36,433 nt of DNA from an uncultured Planctomycetaceae bacterium (GCA_903871805.1 CAIQIE010000197.1:1-36433), one strand, 5' to 3'; counted from the stretch's first letter, positions 1-9,147 are shown. Notes: generated from the letters alone by a model not told the origin. Numbers and translations are program-made.

Positions 1-1
1 C

Positions 2-3000
2 AACAACAGCGTGCCGCTGATGCATTATCCGCTGGAGGATCATTACCTCAGACGAAATCCCTTTCAGACAGTACCGAAAAACTCCGTCCATCTTCAGGCA
101 GAACCTGATCGGGGGCGACTTTATCCGGTCTCGTCTCAGGTACTTTTTGCACTGTCCGGCCCTCCGAATCAGGCCACTGCTGCGTGCGGAGCGGGCATCT
201 ATCGTGACTCACTGTTCGGGGCACAATCCACAGGAAATGCCTTCACCTGTGAACCCGTGAATAATCTGGTCCACCGGCAGCAGATTCAGCCGAACGGCTC
301 GACGTTTCGAAGTCTGCGGGCAGCAACGGAACAACAGCAGGAATTCCTTGCGTCCACGGATCCATGGTTTCGCCCCGTGCAGGCGCGAACGGGCCCCGAT
401 GGTGCGTTGTGGGTCGTGGATATGTACCGCTATGTCATTGAACACCCGATATGGATTCCACCGGCAACCCTCGCTACCCTGAATACTCGCGCAGGTGCCG
501 ATCTGGGACGTATTTACCGCGTTGCCGCAGCCGGCGAACCGCTTCGACGTATGCCTGATCTGACACAGCTGCATGGTCCGCAGCTTGCGGCACTGATGAA
601 TACCCCGAACGGGATTCAACGTGATCTTGTTCAGCAATTAATTCTGTGGAGCAATGATCGCGACGCCATTTCCGGACTGCGCGAACTGTGCCTGAACGAG
701 ACCATCCCTGCAGTACGCATTCAGGCCGCCAGCACCTGGGCCTGCCTTGAAACGCTGCCAACCGACATTGTGACTGCACTTCTGACGAACGACGATGCTC
801 AGGTACGTCGCCATGCGGTACGACTGAGTGAACCACTTTTGCAGGATTCTCCGGAAGTTGTCCGTCTGCTGACCAATCTGAAGGATGATCCGTCACCGCA
901 GGTTCGTCTGCAGCTCGCCTGTTCCATCGGGGGTGCTCAGTCACAGGCAGCGGCCGAAGTGCTGGCGCACCTGGTTTCCTCAGAAACGGCCGACGTGTTT
1001 CTGAACGAGGCCGCCGATAGTTCCCTGACCAGCCAGAATGCGGCGGCGGTCTTCGAAAGGCTGCTGCAATCCGCTCCCGAACAGGCTGACTCGCGCCGAC
1101 TTCCGCTGCTGGCATCGCTGGCAGATCCAACGTCTGCCTCGGAGGTACTTGCCGGGTTGCTGAAGCAGGCGTCTGATTCGCCCGAGCAGAAGACCATGCA
1201 GCGTGTCACCGCATTTCTGGAGGGTCTCGAACGCCGAACGGATGATTTCATAAACTCCGGAAAACTTCGAGACGTGCCGCAACTGGATAGTCTCCTCGCA
1301 CTCGCTCAGAAGACCGCGTCCAGTGAAAATGAGCCAGTGAAGAATCGAGTTTCTGCGGTTCAGCTGCTGTCCATTGGCCAGCGATTTGGCAGCAGGACTT
1401 CAGATGCCATGATCGAACTTCTTGTACCGCAGTCACCACCAGCTGTTCAAATGGCTGTGGTGGAAGCCTTAAGCAGAATCTCAAATCCGGAGATTGCAGA
1501 GTCCCTGATTTCTGACTGGGCTGGAAAGTCGCCTGAAGTCAGACGCGCACTGCTCGCCGCATTTCTGCAGCGCCCGGAATGGACGATGTCGCTGCTCAGT
1601 TCAGTGCAACAGGGAATCATCCACCGCTCGGAGCTTAGCCTGATTCAGCAGCAGCAGTTATTGAATCATCCGAGTGAAGAAGTCCGTGCCGCAGCAACCC
1701 TGTGCCTGCAGCAGATGCCCACCACCAATCGGCAGGAGGTGATCGATCGATTTGCAGCCGCTGTCTCCGGCGATGGTCATCCGGAAGCAGGACTCGCTGC
1801 CTTTCGAAAACATTGTGCCACCTGCCATCAGCTTCGCAATCTCGGTGCTGCGGTCGGTCCCGATATCAGTAACTACGCCGGGAAACCAGTGCTGGCATTT
1901 CTGTCGTCCATCATCGACCCGAATCAGGCCGTTGACCCCCGCTATCTCAGCTACGTGGTCGTCCTCAGAGACGGACGAACGCTCACAGGACTGATCACAG
2001 CAGAATCGGATAATGGATTGACCGTGCTTGGGCCGGATGGCAAAAGCCAGACCCTGCTGCGTACAGAAATTGAACAGCTGCGGAGCACCGGCAAATCTCT
2101 GATGCCTGAAGGGCTGGATCAGAATATCACCGCGACCGAGATGAATGACCTGTGGGCCTGGCTGAAAACTCAGCGTCAGCCTCCTAAGACGGCTGACGGA
2201 AATCATCCGGCCGTCATTCACGTGCCAACCTCCGGGAACGTCATTCTTTCAGCGTCCCAGGCGGAAATCTACGGCGAGGATATTACCTTTGAGGTGCCAT
2301 TATCCAACATCGGCTACTGGCACAGTGCAGACGACCACCTTCGCTGGCAGCTGCGCACGGATAAACCGAGGGAATTTGTGCTTTGGGCTGAATGGGCCTG
2401 CCACCCGGATTCCGCCGGAAACTCTTTTTTGATTCAGGGCGTGAAGCCGGAGTTGAAAGGCAAAGTGAGATCCACCGGAGGCTGGGATCGCTACCAGCTT
2501 CAGGTGATCGGCACGGTCGTGCTTGCGGAAGGCGATTGTGAAATTGTCATGCGCCCCGCTCACGCTCCTCGCGGTGCACTGGCTGATCTGCGGGCACTGC
2601 ACCTTGTCGGTGATGACGGAGTCCCTCTGGCCAAAGGCATGGTGGAACAGAATTCCTCGTCCTCAACATCCCCAAAAACTCCGGAACAGATTGCTGCATT
2701 CATCCTGAATGAAAAAATCCCTCAGTCGCTGCGTGAAGCCGCCATCGCACAGAATCTCGACAAGGCCGCAAACCTGCTGCCCCTGATGGTCGCTGGTCTT
2801 CCCGACGCTCCCGGCAGTGACGAAGAATATCGCAGAATCCCATGGATCTGGCGTGTGGCCATCGCCGTCGGAAAAGAGGGTGACGCAGCACGAATTCAGC
2901 AGGTCCTTCAAGCCTCGTTGCCAGGGCCCGAACAGAGGCTGCAGCACTGGCAGGCGGTTGTGATCGGTGGAGGACTGATCAATGGAATCAGTCTTTCCAA

Positions 3001-3487
3001 CCGCTGGCCCCACATCGATCTGGATGCGATCATCAGCAGTCATCCCGACATCTCGTCCGCATGGGCTGCCGCCCTGCAACAGGCCGCCACGATGGCGGAG
3101 GCGGAAAATATTCCTCCGGGCACACGCTACGATGCTCTCAGAATGATTGCTCTGCTGGAATGGCAACAGGCCCGGCCGCTGCTGTCAAAACACCTGAATG
3201 CGGACAGCCATCCCGAACTTCAGATGGGCGCTGTCAGCGGACTGAGCGATATTCCCGCCCCTGAAGCCTATACCTTGCTGATTGCCAGTTACCAAAACCT
3301 GACAGACGCCAATCAAGCGCTGGCGGTCATGGCACTGACACGATCTCCCCAACGCTGCATGGACACGTTGACCGCGATTGCCCAGGGCAGACTTCCAGAG
3401 GCACTGAAAACAGATCCGACAATACAGTCCTTGCGACAGCATCCTTCCGAAGAGGTGAAAACGCTTGCGGAAAAGGTCCTGCCGTGA
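2..3487 (+). CDS. PVC-type secreted cytochrome c / membrane-bound dehydrogenase-like protein, 5' partial
   Basis: The reading frame is open to the left window edge; the first GTG (position 11) lies inside a conserved stretch, so the N-terminus and signal peptide are missing. Numbering from that GTG, residues 1-175 are the end of a beta-propeller typical of the PVC membrane-bound dehydrogenase family (blades ending DGALWVVDMYRYVIEHP and GRIYRV). Residues about 195-590 are HEAT-like helical repeats. Residues 585-720 form a cytochrome c domain with haem motif CATCH at 602-606 and the usual family tail (GRTLTGLI, LMPEGL). Residues 733-876 look like a jelly-roll carbohydrate-binding-type domain, and 900-1158 are a further helical repeat region. 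The family is predicted to be periplasmic and linked to oxidation of sugars or other polymers; the substrate is unknown. The C-terminal jelly-roll plus second helical block is longer than the common architecture, which stops after the haem domain. Confidence 0.88.
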   Translation, partial: NNSVPLMHYPLEDHYLRRNPFQTVPKNSVHLQAEPDRGRLYPVSSQVLFALSGPPNQATAACGAGIYRDSLFGAQSTGNAFTCEPVNNLVHRQQIQPNGSTFRSLRAATEQQQEFLASTDPWFRPVQARTGPDGALWVVDMYRYVIEHPIWIPPATLATLNTRAGADLGRIYRVAAAGEPLRRMPDLTQLHGPQLAALMNTPNGIQRDLVQQLILWSNDRDAISGLRELCLNETIPAVRIQAASTWACLETLPTDIVTALLTNDDAQVRRHAVRLSEPLLQDSPEVVRLLTNLKDDPSPQVRLQLACSIGGAQSQAAAEVLAHLVSSETADVFLNEAADSSLTSQNAAAVFERLLQSAPEQADSRRLPLLASLADPTSASEVLAGLLKQASDSPEQKTMQRVTAFLEGLERRTDDFINSGKLRDVPQLDSLLALAQKTASSENEPVKNRVSAVQLLSIGQRFGSRTSDAMIELLVPQSPPAVQMAVVEALSRISNPEIAESLISDWAGKSPEVRRALLAAFLQRPEWTMSLLSSVQQGIIHRSELSLIQQQQLLNHPSEEVRAAATLCLQQMPTTNRQEVIDRFAAAVSGDGHPEAGLAAFRKHCATCHQLRNLGAAVGPDISNYAGKPVLAFLSSIIDPNQAVDPRYLSYVVVLRDGRTLTGLITAESDNGLTVLGPDGKSQTLLRTEIEQLRSTGKSLMPEGLDQNITATEMNDLWAWLKTQRQPPKTADGNHPAVIHVPTSGNVILSASQAEIYGEDITFEVPLSNIGYWHSADDHLRWQLRTDKPREFVLWAEWACHPDSAGNSFLIQGVKPELKGKVRSTGGWDRYQLQVIGTVVLAEGDCEIVMRPAHAPRGALADLRALHLVGDDGVPLAKGMVEQNSSSSTSPKTPEQIAAFILNEKIPQSLREAAIAQNLDKAANLLPLMVAGLPDAPGSDEEYRRIPWIWRVAIAVGKEGDAARIQQVLQASLPGPEQRLQHWQAVVIGGGLINGISLSNRWPHIDLDAIISSHPDISSAWAAALQQAATMAEAENIPPGTRYDALRMIALLEWQQARPLLSKHLNADSHPELQMGAVSGLSDIPAPEAYTLLIASYQNLTDANQALAVMALTRSPQRCMDTLTAIAQGRLPEALKTDPTIQSLRQHPSEEVKTLAEKVLP

Positions 3488-3987
3488 CCACCTGCCACGT
3501 CTGCCCCTGACAGAGCAGCTTCCCATAGAAATTTGTCAGCCGGACACCATGGATCCCCCGGCTCTGCACATCTGTCTGTCGTCCCTGACGGAATCTCCAC
3601 GTGCCTGTTTCTCGCAATCCAGTCCTTGAAACAGCACGTTTGTCGCTGCCAAAATCAGCGGGTTCGACGTCACCAGTGGGGGTTCCCGAAAGCGGTGGCG
3701 CAGTTTCCACGGACTCGGCTCAGGCCGTTTTTGCGTGCGGAGCTTTAGTCAAATTCGTTTGTCCTCAGACGCCGTGCTGCACAGCAAACTGGTGGCGTTG
3801 CGAGTGTGCGGGAGAGGCAGGCCGGAGTTGCGTCAACGGTAGGGGCGTATCTCGGGTACCGACTCAACTCGGATTCACCAGACGGGGATGGAGCGACTCT
3901 TCACAGGGGCTGCAGGCACAGTACGCTGGTCTGTGCGAGGGCCAGGGGTGAGACTCCGCTGCATGCCGCTGAAGCTTCGGACCTGCA
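3488..3987. other. Spacer without recognisable gene
   Basis: Short open frames exist on both strands, but none has a convincing start, ribosome binding site or recognisable motif. The part nearest 3988 may be further-decayed sequence of the adjacent pseudogene, because scattered Cys/Arg-rich stretches continue on the minus strand with frame changes. No terminator hairpin with a T-tract was seen directly after the cytochrome gene. Confidence 0.4.
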
Positions 3988-4263
3988 TCAGGCTGGCTGA
4001 TGGCAGCTCCAAAGGGCGAGCAGGTTCTCCGGCGAATGCCTGACGGCACGCCTGGACGCAGCAAGGGCTGCTTTTGCAGCGGCTGTCTGTGCCTCTCGAA
4101 CCTCGGCCCGCAGCCGACGAGTTTACTGCCGTCCTGCCGCTTGCCAGCGGCGAACCTCCAGCAAACACTCCGGGCCCTGCCAATAACGCTGATTGCCTTT
4201 GCGCGGGGTGAAGATCGCCCCGCAACCTTGTCGTGTCCTGCATGCCCCATTCAGCAGCAGCAT
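3988..4263 (-). pseudogene. Decayed Cys/Arg-rich zinc-ribbon-like gene
   Basis: Reading the minus strand from an ATG at 4263 gives a peptide with a CRTRQGCGAIFTPRKGNQRY block followed by ECLLEVRRWQ, then a TAA at 4123-4125. The same frame continues beyond the stop with an Ala/Arg/Glu-rich helical-looking segment (RRLRAEVREAQTAAAKAAL) until a TGA at 3988-3990. From memory this resembles a planctomycete family with a C-x(n)-F-x-PR-x-GNQRYC-x(n)-C-x(4)-RRWQ zinc-ribbon-like start and a second Cys cluster further on. Here the Cys expected after RY is Trp, a stop interrupts the frame and the downstream Cys cluster is not intact, so I read it as a broken remnant. It sits just beyond the RNase E/G terminator on the same strand. 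The family function is unknown to me. Confidence 0.5.
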
Positions 4264-4273
4264 GCAGCGCAAA

Positions 4274-4310
4274 AAAGAACGCCTGATCAGAAACTGATCA
4301 GGCGTTCTTT
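4274..4310 (-). terminator. Rho-independent terminator of the RNase E/G gene
   Basis: A perfect 17-bp inverted repeat (4274-4290 against 4294-4310) surrounds a 3-nt loop. On the minus strand the stem is followed by an uninterrupted T run, and the RNase gene stops at 4337 just upstream. On the plus strand the stem ends in TTCTTT, so weak activity in that direction is possible. Confidence 0.85.
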
Positions 4311-4336
4311 GAGGACTTACTGTGTTGAGTGAATGC

Positions 4337-5911
4337 TCAGGCAGGATTGACTTCGCGGCTGGCCGAATCTTCCGCACGGAACTTCATGTGCTCAAAGGAC
4401 ACATCCGACTTCGTGACAATCACGATCTCAACTTCGTTCTCTTCTTCAATACGAATCAAATCTTTTCGCTTGCGGTTGTTGAGATAGTTTCCAACACGGT
4501 CGTGCATTTCAATCACGATGCGGCTGACCTGCTCGTGAGCGGCAGCCGACATGACCAGTCGCATGACTTCGATCGACAGGCTTTCTGCTGTTTTTACCTG
4601 CCCTACCCCGTTACAGGACGGACAGTTTTCATAAACACTGCGACGAAGAGACGGGCGAATTCGCTGTCGGGTCATTTCGATCAGACCAAACGGGCTGATT
4701 CGCAGAACGCGGGTTCTTGCACGGTCGCGTTCAACGGCATCTCTCAACGCTCGCTCAACACCACGACGATGCTTCTCTTCCCGCATGTCAATGAAGTCAT
4801 TGACAATGACCCCGCCAAGGTCTCGCAGTCGGATCTGACGCGCAATCGCATCAGCGGCCTTCAGATTCATCTGGTAGGCGCTCTTCTCGGCGTCATTATC
4901 CGCTCGGAAACTGCCGCTGTTCACGTCGATGGCGACAAGGGCTTCTGTCTGATCAATGACCAGCGATCCGCCACCAGGCAATGGAACATGACGGTCATGA
5001 ATCCGGGCAATTTCGTTTTCGATGCCGTATTTGTTGAACAAAGGCTCGGATCCGGCGTACCGCTGAACACGGTTCACATGTGCCGGCATAACGATTTTCA
5101 TAAACTCACGAGCCCTCTCGAAGGCTCCGTCTTCATCAATCAGCACGGTGTCGATTTCGTTGGTGTAAATATCACGAATCGTGCGAATGATCATATCGCT
5201 CTCTTCGTAGATATCTGTCGGCGCGGTCGACTTTTTCAGCTTGTTGACAATCGTCTCCCACAGCCGCAGCAGGTAACTCAGGTCTCGTCGCAGATCGGAT
5301 TCTTCGCGATCAATCCCCGCAGTTCGAATAATAAACCCCAGTCCCTCAGGTGGCTGAATGGACTTCATGGTCTGGCGTAACCGCCGACGCGTTTTTTCGT
5401 CATCGATCTTGCGACTGACCCCAACCCGCTGAAGCCCTGGCATCAGGACCAGATAACGGCCGGGAATCGAGATATAGGTGGAAAGCGTTGGACCCTTGTT
5501 GCCAATTCCTTCCTTAATGACCTGCACCAGGACTTCGCTACCCCGCTGGAAAATCTTTTGAATTGGCGGTTTGTTGCGAGAGTTTCTCTCGTTCAGATGC
5601 TTCGGAGGTCGTCCGCCCCGCGATGGCTCGCGCTCTTCCTGATCGTCTTCGGCACCCTCTTTCACCAGATGCCGGTAGTACTGGTACTCCACATCGCTGA
5701 CATGCAGAAACCCATTGCGTCCAACGCCGAAATCCACAAACGCGGCCTGGATACTTGGCTCGATGTTTACAATCTTGCCTTTGTAGATGTTTCCGACGTA
5801 GTTTTCCGCACTGCTGCGTTCAACGTACAGTTCCTCCAGAACTCCGTCTTCCACGATCGCAATACGACTTTCCTCCGGCTGGAGGACATTGATCAGCATT
5901 TCCTTCTTCAT
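4337..5911 (-). CDS. rng: Ribonuclease E/G family endoribonuclease
   Basis: Single-strand-specific endoribonuclease of the RNase E/G family, acting on mRNA decay and rRNA/tRNA maturation. The order is: N-terminal strand (INVLQPEESRIAIVEDG), S1 RNA-binding domain from about residue 37 (NIYKGKIVNIEPSIQAAFVD), 5'-sensor region, and DNase I-like catalytic part with metal-binding Asp in VAIDVNSGS (D329) and NDFIDMR (D372/D375). The Zn-link CPSC (C430, C433) is followed by GVGQ. At 524 aa it is close to RNase G in length and lacks the long C-terminal degradosome scaffold of enterobacterial RNase E. The S1 domain carries a charged, low-complexity insert at residues 83-118. The ATG at 5911 is preceded by an AAGGAAAG-type ribosome binding site. 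A long spacer upstream and a strong terminator downstream indicate a single-gene transcript. Confidence 0.95.
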   Translation of the reverse strand: MKKEMLINVLQPEESRIAIVEDGVLEELYVERSSAENYVGNIYKGKIVNIEPSIQAAFVDFGVGRNGFLHVSDVEYQYYRHLVKEGAEDDQEEREPSRGGRPPKHLNERNSRNKPPIQKIFQRGSEVLVQVIKEGIGNKGPTLSTYISIPGRYLVLMPGLQRVGVSRKIDDEKTRRRLRQTMKSIQPPEGLGFIIRTAGIDREESDLRRDLSYLLRLWETIVNKLKKSTAPTDIYEESDMIIRTIRDIYTNEIDTVLIDEDGAFERAREFMKIVMPAHVNRVQRYAGSEPLFNKYGIENEIARIHDRHVPLPGGGSLVIDQTEALVAIDVNSGSFRADNDAEKSAYQMNLKAADAIARQIRLRDLGGVIVNDFIDMREEKHRRGVERALRDAVERDRARTRVLRISPFGLIEMTRQRIRPSLRRSVYENCPSCNGVGQVKTAESLSIEVMRLVMSAAAHEQVSRIVIEMHDRVGNYLNNRKRKDLIRIEEENEVEIVIVTKSDVSFEHMKFRAEDSASREVNPA

Positions 5912-6592
5912 GTTCGTCTTTCCTTCATTCCCATGGAATGAGTCGCCTCAGTCAGTGTGCCTCGTCAAAGACACAACCTTCCTGACATGCATTGCAATGA
6001 ATGCCAGGCGGCACTGTCGGAATACCTCCGGCTGCCAGCAGATGCTGACGATCGCGAAAATGATTCCAGCTGCATTTTTAGACCGCTATGAAAACACCTG
6101 CAGGATTTTCACCCCTCATGTTCCGCGGTTCGCCGGCCAGTAAAAACTGAAAACTGCCCTACCTCCTGTCGCCAGGACTGGTAAGAATCAGCAACGCTGA
6201 ACAGCTTCAGAAGTTCTTTCCGGACAGTTAAAACACAGCCCTCAAGTCCCCGTCGATGAGTACGAAATACAACCTTCGTCAGGGCGATACTCGCCACTCA
6301 TCAGATCGAGTGCCTAAAACAGTTTTCTCGAAACTCTCCATTCCCCTGAAGATCCGTGTCGAATCTTCATTGATCCCGGTTTCACAGTGGATGAACGCCA
6401 TCCACCGAATAATTTCCCTGCAGTAGCTGTCTGAAACGGCCATCGGTTCTTTCACGCCGGCTGTCGGCGAGATCGTAATCTCTGGACCGTCGGCCGGCAG
6501 ATCCCGGCACACTTCAGACATCACCACAATGTCTCACTGTTGTCTCTATATTGAAAAGCTTCTGCCGTCATCAGGGATTTCCCCCTGCCACG
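5912..6592. other. 681-bp spacer between PTS enzyme I and RNase E/G
   Basis: No gene could be supported. Three open frames of 62-84 codons occur, including one on the minus strand at 6279-6527 with a GTG start, but none has a clear ribosome binding site or recognisable motif. The stretch must hold the promoter and possibly a long 5' leader for the RNase gene. Such leaders are targets of autoregulation in proteobacterial rne, but I see no specific conserved element here. Confidence 0.4.
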
Positions 6593-8362
6593 TCAGAAGC
6601 CGCTTCCGTTCACAAGGTCAGGGCACAGCCTCGCCAGCTCACCCTGAAGATAATGTTCCACATCACGAGCCAGATCAAGCGAACAGGCATGCTGTGCAAT
6701 TCGCACAGCTTCGGTCATTGACAGATTCCTGACAACTTCCTTCAGCCTGGGAATCGCCTGGGGCGTCGCACTGAGACTGCGAAGCCCCATTCCAAGCAGG
6801 AGGGGTATAAATCGCGGATCAGAACTCATCTGACCACAGACCGTCACAGCCTTGCCATGATTGTCCGCGGCCTTCAGCACCATTTGTATCAGTCGCAGGA
6901 TCGAAGGGTCACCTGAGCGATACAGATTTGCTACCGCCGGATCTGACCTGTCGCAAGCCAGAGTGTATTGAATCAAATCGTTTGTACCAATCGAGAAAAA
7001 GTCGACCTCCCTCGCAAATTCCTCGGCCAGAATCACTGCAGACGGGACTTCCACCATCATCCCTAACGGAATGTTACGCTGAAACGGTATCCCCTCTTCC
7101 TCCAGATCTTCCATTACATCCATCAGAATCATTCGCGCCTGGCGAAATTCCAGCAGGGTTGAAACCAGCGGAAACATAATCCGCACGTTGCCATGAACCG
7201 ATGCTCGGAGTATGGCTCGCAACTGACGCTTAAACATCCCGGTGCTGCGAAGGCTTAAACGGATACTTCTTAATCCCAGCATCGGATTCGGCGATTGTGA
7301 AAACTGATGCTCCATCAATTGAGGCACTTTGTCTGCACCAATATCCAGAGTTCGAATGACCACAGGAAGGTCGCCACAGGCCTCCACGACTCTGCAGTAG
7401 GCATCGTAGTGGTCCGACTCTGATGGCTCTCGATTCCCGCTCAAAAACAGAAACTCAGTACGGTACAAACCAATCCCGTCCGCGCCCCGCTTAATGCAAT
7501 GTCTGACTTCCTCCGGAAATTCAATGTTGCCACAAATCGATACCCGATGGCCATCCTGAGTCTCCGCGGGAAGCGTTTCCATCTTCCCAAGGCGTTCCCG
7601 GACGCGCTGACTTCGCGCCTGTGAGTCCCGAACTCGCGTCAGAGACTCGGCATCGGGATCAATAATGATCTGACCATGATCCCCATCCAGTATCGCCGTT
7701 TCACCTCCGGAGACCGCCGCCAGACATCGACCCAGCCCAACAATCGCCGGAATCTCAAGTGCACCAGCCAGAATAGCCGTGTGACTGGTATGACCCCCAA
7801 CTTCCGTCGCAAACCCCAGAACGTATCGGGTATCCAGTGCAGCTGTTTCCCCAGGCGTCAGGTCATGTGCCAGCAGAATCACCGGAGTCGTCAGATTCCG
7901 CAACTCTTCCCGACTCTCTCCAAGCAACTGACGCAGCAAACGCTTTTCGAGGTCAAAAATGTCCAGCGCCCGCTCTGACAGATACTGGTCCCCAAGCTTC
8001 TGCAATTGCTCGGCGTAGCTTCGAAGCACGCGACTGACTGCAAACTCCGGTGACCGACAATGGTCACGAATCAACGCCTCGACCTCACGCACCAAACGAG
8101 GGTCCTGCGCCATCTGCAGGTGCGCCGAAAAAATGGCCCCATACTGCTGGCCCAGCTGCGACGACACTAATTGCTCGTTCGCTACAAGGTCCCGACATAC
8201 ATGGTCCAGCGCAACGTGGAACCGCTGAACCTCTGCGTCCACTGCGTCTCGCATCACAAACTTGCCGGGAATGCGAAAGTTCTCGGACCCCAGCACAAGG
8301 ACCGGTCCCGTCACCACACCCGGAGAAACTGCTATTCCTGTGAATGCCTTCATGATGTGCAT
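6593..8362 (-). CDS. ptsI: Phosphoenolpyruvate-protein phosphotransferase (PTS enzyme I)
   Basis: Transfers the PEP phosphoryl group to HPr through an active-site histidine. Residues 5-130 are the enzyme I N-terminal domain (GIAVSPGVVTGPV start). The phosphohistidine swivel domain contains GGHTSHTAILA with predicted phospho-His194. The C-terminal PEP-binding barrel carries VVIRTLDIGADKVP, MVEVPSA, FFSIGTNDLIQY and the catalytic-Cys region VTVCGQMSSDP. Its 589 aa match the usual length of about 570-590, with no N-terminal GAF domain, so it is a plain enzyme I rather than a PtsP type. Two ATG starts lie 9 bp apart (8362 and 8353), and neither has a strong ribosome binding site. No HPr, HPr kinase or sugar permease gene is visible nearby. 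In planctomycetes incomplete PTS sets are usually regulatory, which I infer here. Confidence 0.94.
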   Translation of the reverse strand: MHIMKAFTGIAVSPGVVTGPVLVLGSENFRIPGKFVMRDAVDAEVQRFHVALDHVCRDLVANEQLVSSQLGQQYGAIFSAHLQMAQDPRLVREVEALIRDHCRSPEFAVSRVLRSYAEQLQKLGDQYLSERALDIFDLEKRLLRQLLGESREELRNLTTPVILLAHDLTPGETAALDTRYVLGFATEVGGHTSHTAILAGALEIPAIVGLGRCLAAVSGGETAILDGDHGQIIIDPDAESLTRVRDSQARSQRVRERLGKMETLPAETQDGHRVSICGNIEFPEEVRHCIKRGADGIGLYRTEFLFLSGNREPSESDHYDAYCRVVEACGDLPVVIRTLDIGADKVPQLMEHQFSQSPNPMLGLRSIRLSLRSTGMFKRQLRAILRASVHGNVRIMFPLVSTLLEFRQARMILMDVMEDLEEEGIPFQRNIPLGMMVEVPSAVILAEEFAREVDFFSIGTNDLIQYTLACDRSDPAVANLYRSGDPSILRLIQMVLKAADNHGKAVTVCGQMSSDPRFIPLLLGMGLRSLSATPQAIPRLKEVVRNLSMTEAVRIAQHACSLDLARDVEHYLQGELARLCPDLVNGSGF

Positions 8363-8857
8363 TCTAGCGGTATTCCCGGCAGACGAAAACAGTCAGAGCC
8401 CCCAGTAACCTGGTTCCTTCTTCAGGAATTTCCTTTGTCTCCCCCCGAGCAGTGCCGTCCCTAAGGTCGCCGTAATGTGCGGTAAGTCACTGCAGAACTG
8501 TTCCTGCAGTATTTTCCCGACGCTCATGACTCTTCCTTTTCTTCCTGGACCTCCCCGGCCAAACAGCTGTCAGTTTCTGCATTCCTGCACCAGTGATTGC
8601 AATTTCTGCCTCCATTCGACCCCATTTTCGACTTGCTCAATACCCCCAAACTTGAACAAAAAAAGCAGGCTCTGGGGAATTTGCCGTTGAAATCCGCATG
8701 TCTTTCCCAATCGGAATTTTTGATGAAGCAATTTCATCAATCCACCCGATAACCTCTCTGTCGATTACAAGGAGGAGCGGATTGCCGGGGGGATTCGGGC
8801 AGGTTTTACTGCTTGAACGGAAATCCGCATGAGGAAGAAAGATCAGGGGATTCAAGG
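8363..8857. other. Divergent intergenic region between enzyme I and the 74-aa protein
   Basis: No supported gene. It holds promoters for two divergent genes. Visible structure includes a 12-bp direct repeat GAAATCCGCATG near 8690 and 8820, and a small palindrome GATGAA-N5-TTCATC near 8722. A minus-strand open frame at 8637-8855 (72 codons) lacks a ribosome binding site and recognisable motif. Confidence 0.35.
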
Positions 8858-9082
8858 ATGCGTCCCAGACTTAGACTGTTTGTTGGTGCCGACGAGCCGG
8901 ATACGCTGGCGTTTCCAGAGCCCGAGGTGTCCATGAAACTCGCAGACCTGACACGAATTCTGGCCGATGCCATCATCTGGGATCGCACCTGGGTGACAGA
9001 CTTCGCCGATGAAGATGTCAAGGTTTCTGCCGACCTCTTCGAAATACTCTCGGTGTATTCGCAGATGCGCCCCAGTGCCTGA
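8858..9082 (+). CDS. Small acidic conserved-looking protein, unknown function
   Basis: A 74-aa acidic protein starting MRPRLRLFVGADEPD and continuing through a helical segment (KLADLTRILADAIIWDRTWV) to an acidic end (DFADEDVKVSADLFEILSVY). I chose the ATG at 8858 because AGGGGA lies seven bases upstream; the frame opens at 8813 but without such a site. A perfect hairpin plus T-tract follows at 9122, so this is a complete, independently transcribed gene. There is no signal peptide, membrane segment or cysteine, so the protein should be cytoplasmic. From memory, similar short proteins occur in other planctomycetes, but I cannot name a family or function. The defined start and terminator make a chance open frame unlikely. 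Confidence 0.72.
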   Translation: MRPRLRLFVGADEPDTLAFPEPEVSMKLADLTRILADAIIWDRTWVTDFADEDVKVSADLFEILSVYSQMRPSA

Positions 9083-9121
9083 CGACTGCGGGTACTGAGA
9101 TAGCTGCAAACACGGCGGACA

Positions 9122-9147
9122 GGCTGCGGATTCTCCGCAGCCTTTTT
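9122..9147 (+). terminator. Rho-independent terminator after the 74-aa protein gene
   Basis: A GGCTGCGGA / TCCGCAGCC perfect 9-bp stem with a TTC loop is followed immediately by TTTTT on the plus strand. Confidence 0.9.

Noticed and set aside
3806..4250. A possible structured RNA such as RNase P RNA in the 3.5-4.3 kb spacer
   Set aside because: None of the conserved blocks of RNase P RNA, tmRNA or SRP RNA was found, and the minus strand explains the part near 4.0-4.26 kb as a decayed protein gene.
6279..6527. 82-codon minus-strand frame downstream of enzyme I
   Set aside because: GTG start without ribosome binding site, no recognisable motif, and no terminator to define it.
8637..8855. 72-codon minus-strand frame upstream of the 74-aa gene
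   Set aside because: Overlaps the likely promoter and ribosome binding site of the supported plus-strand gene and has no start signal.
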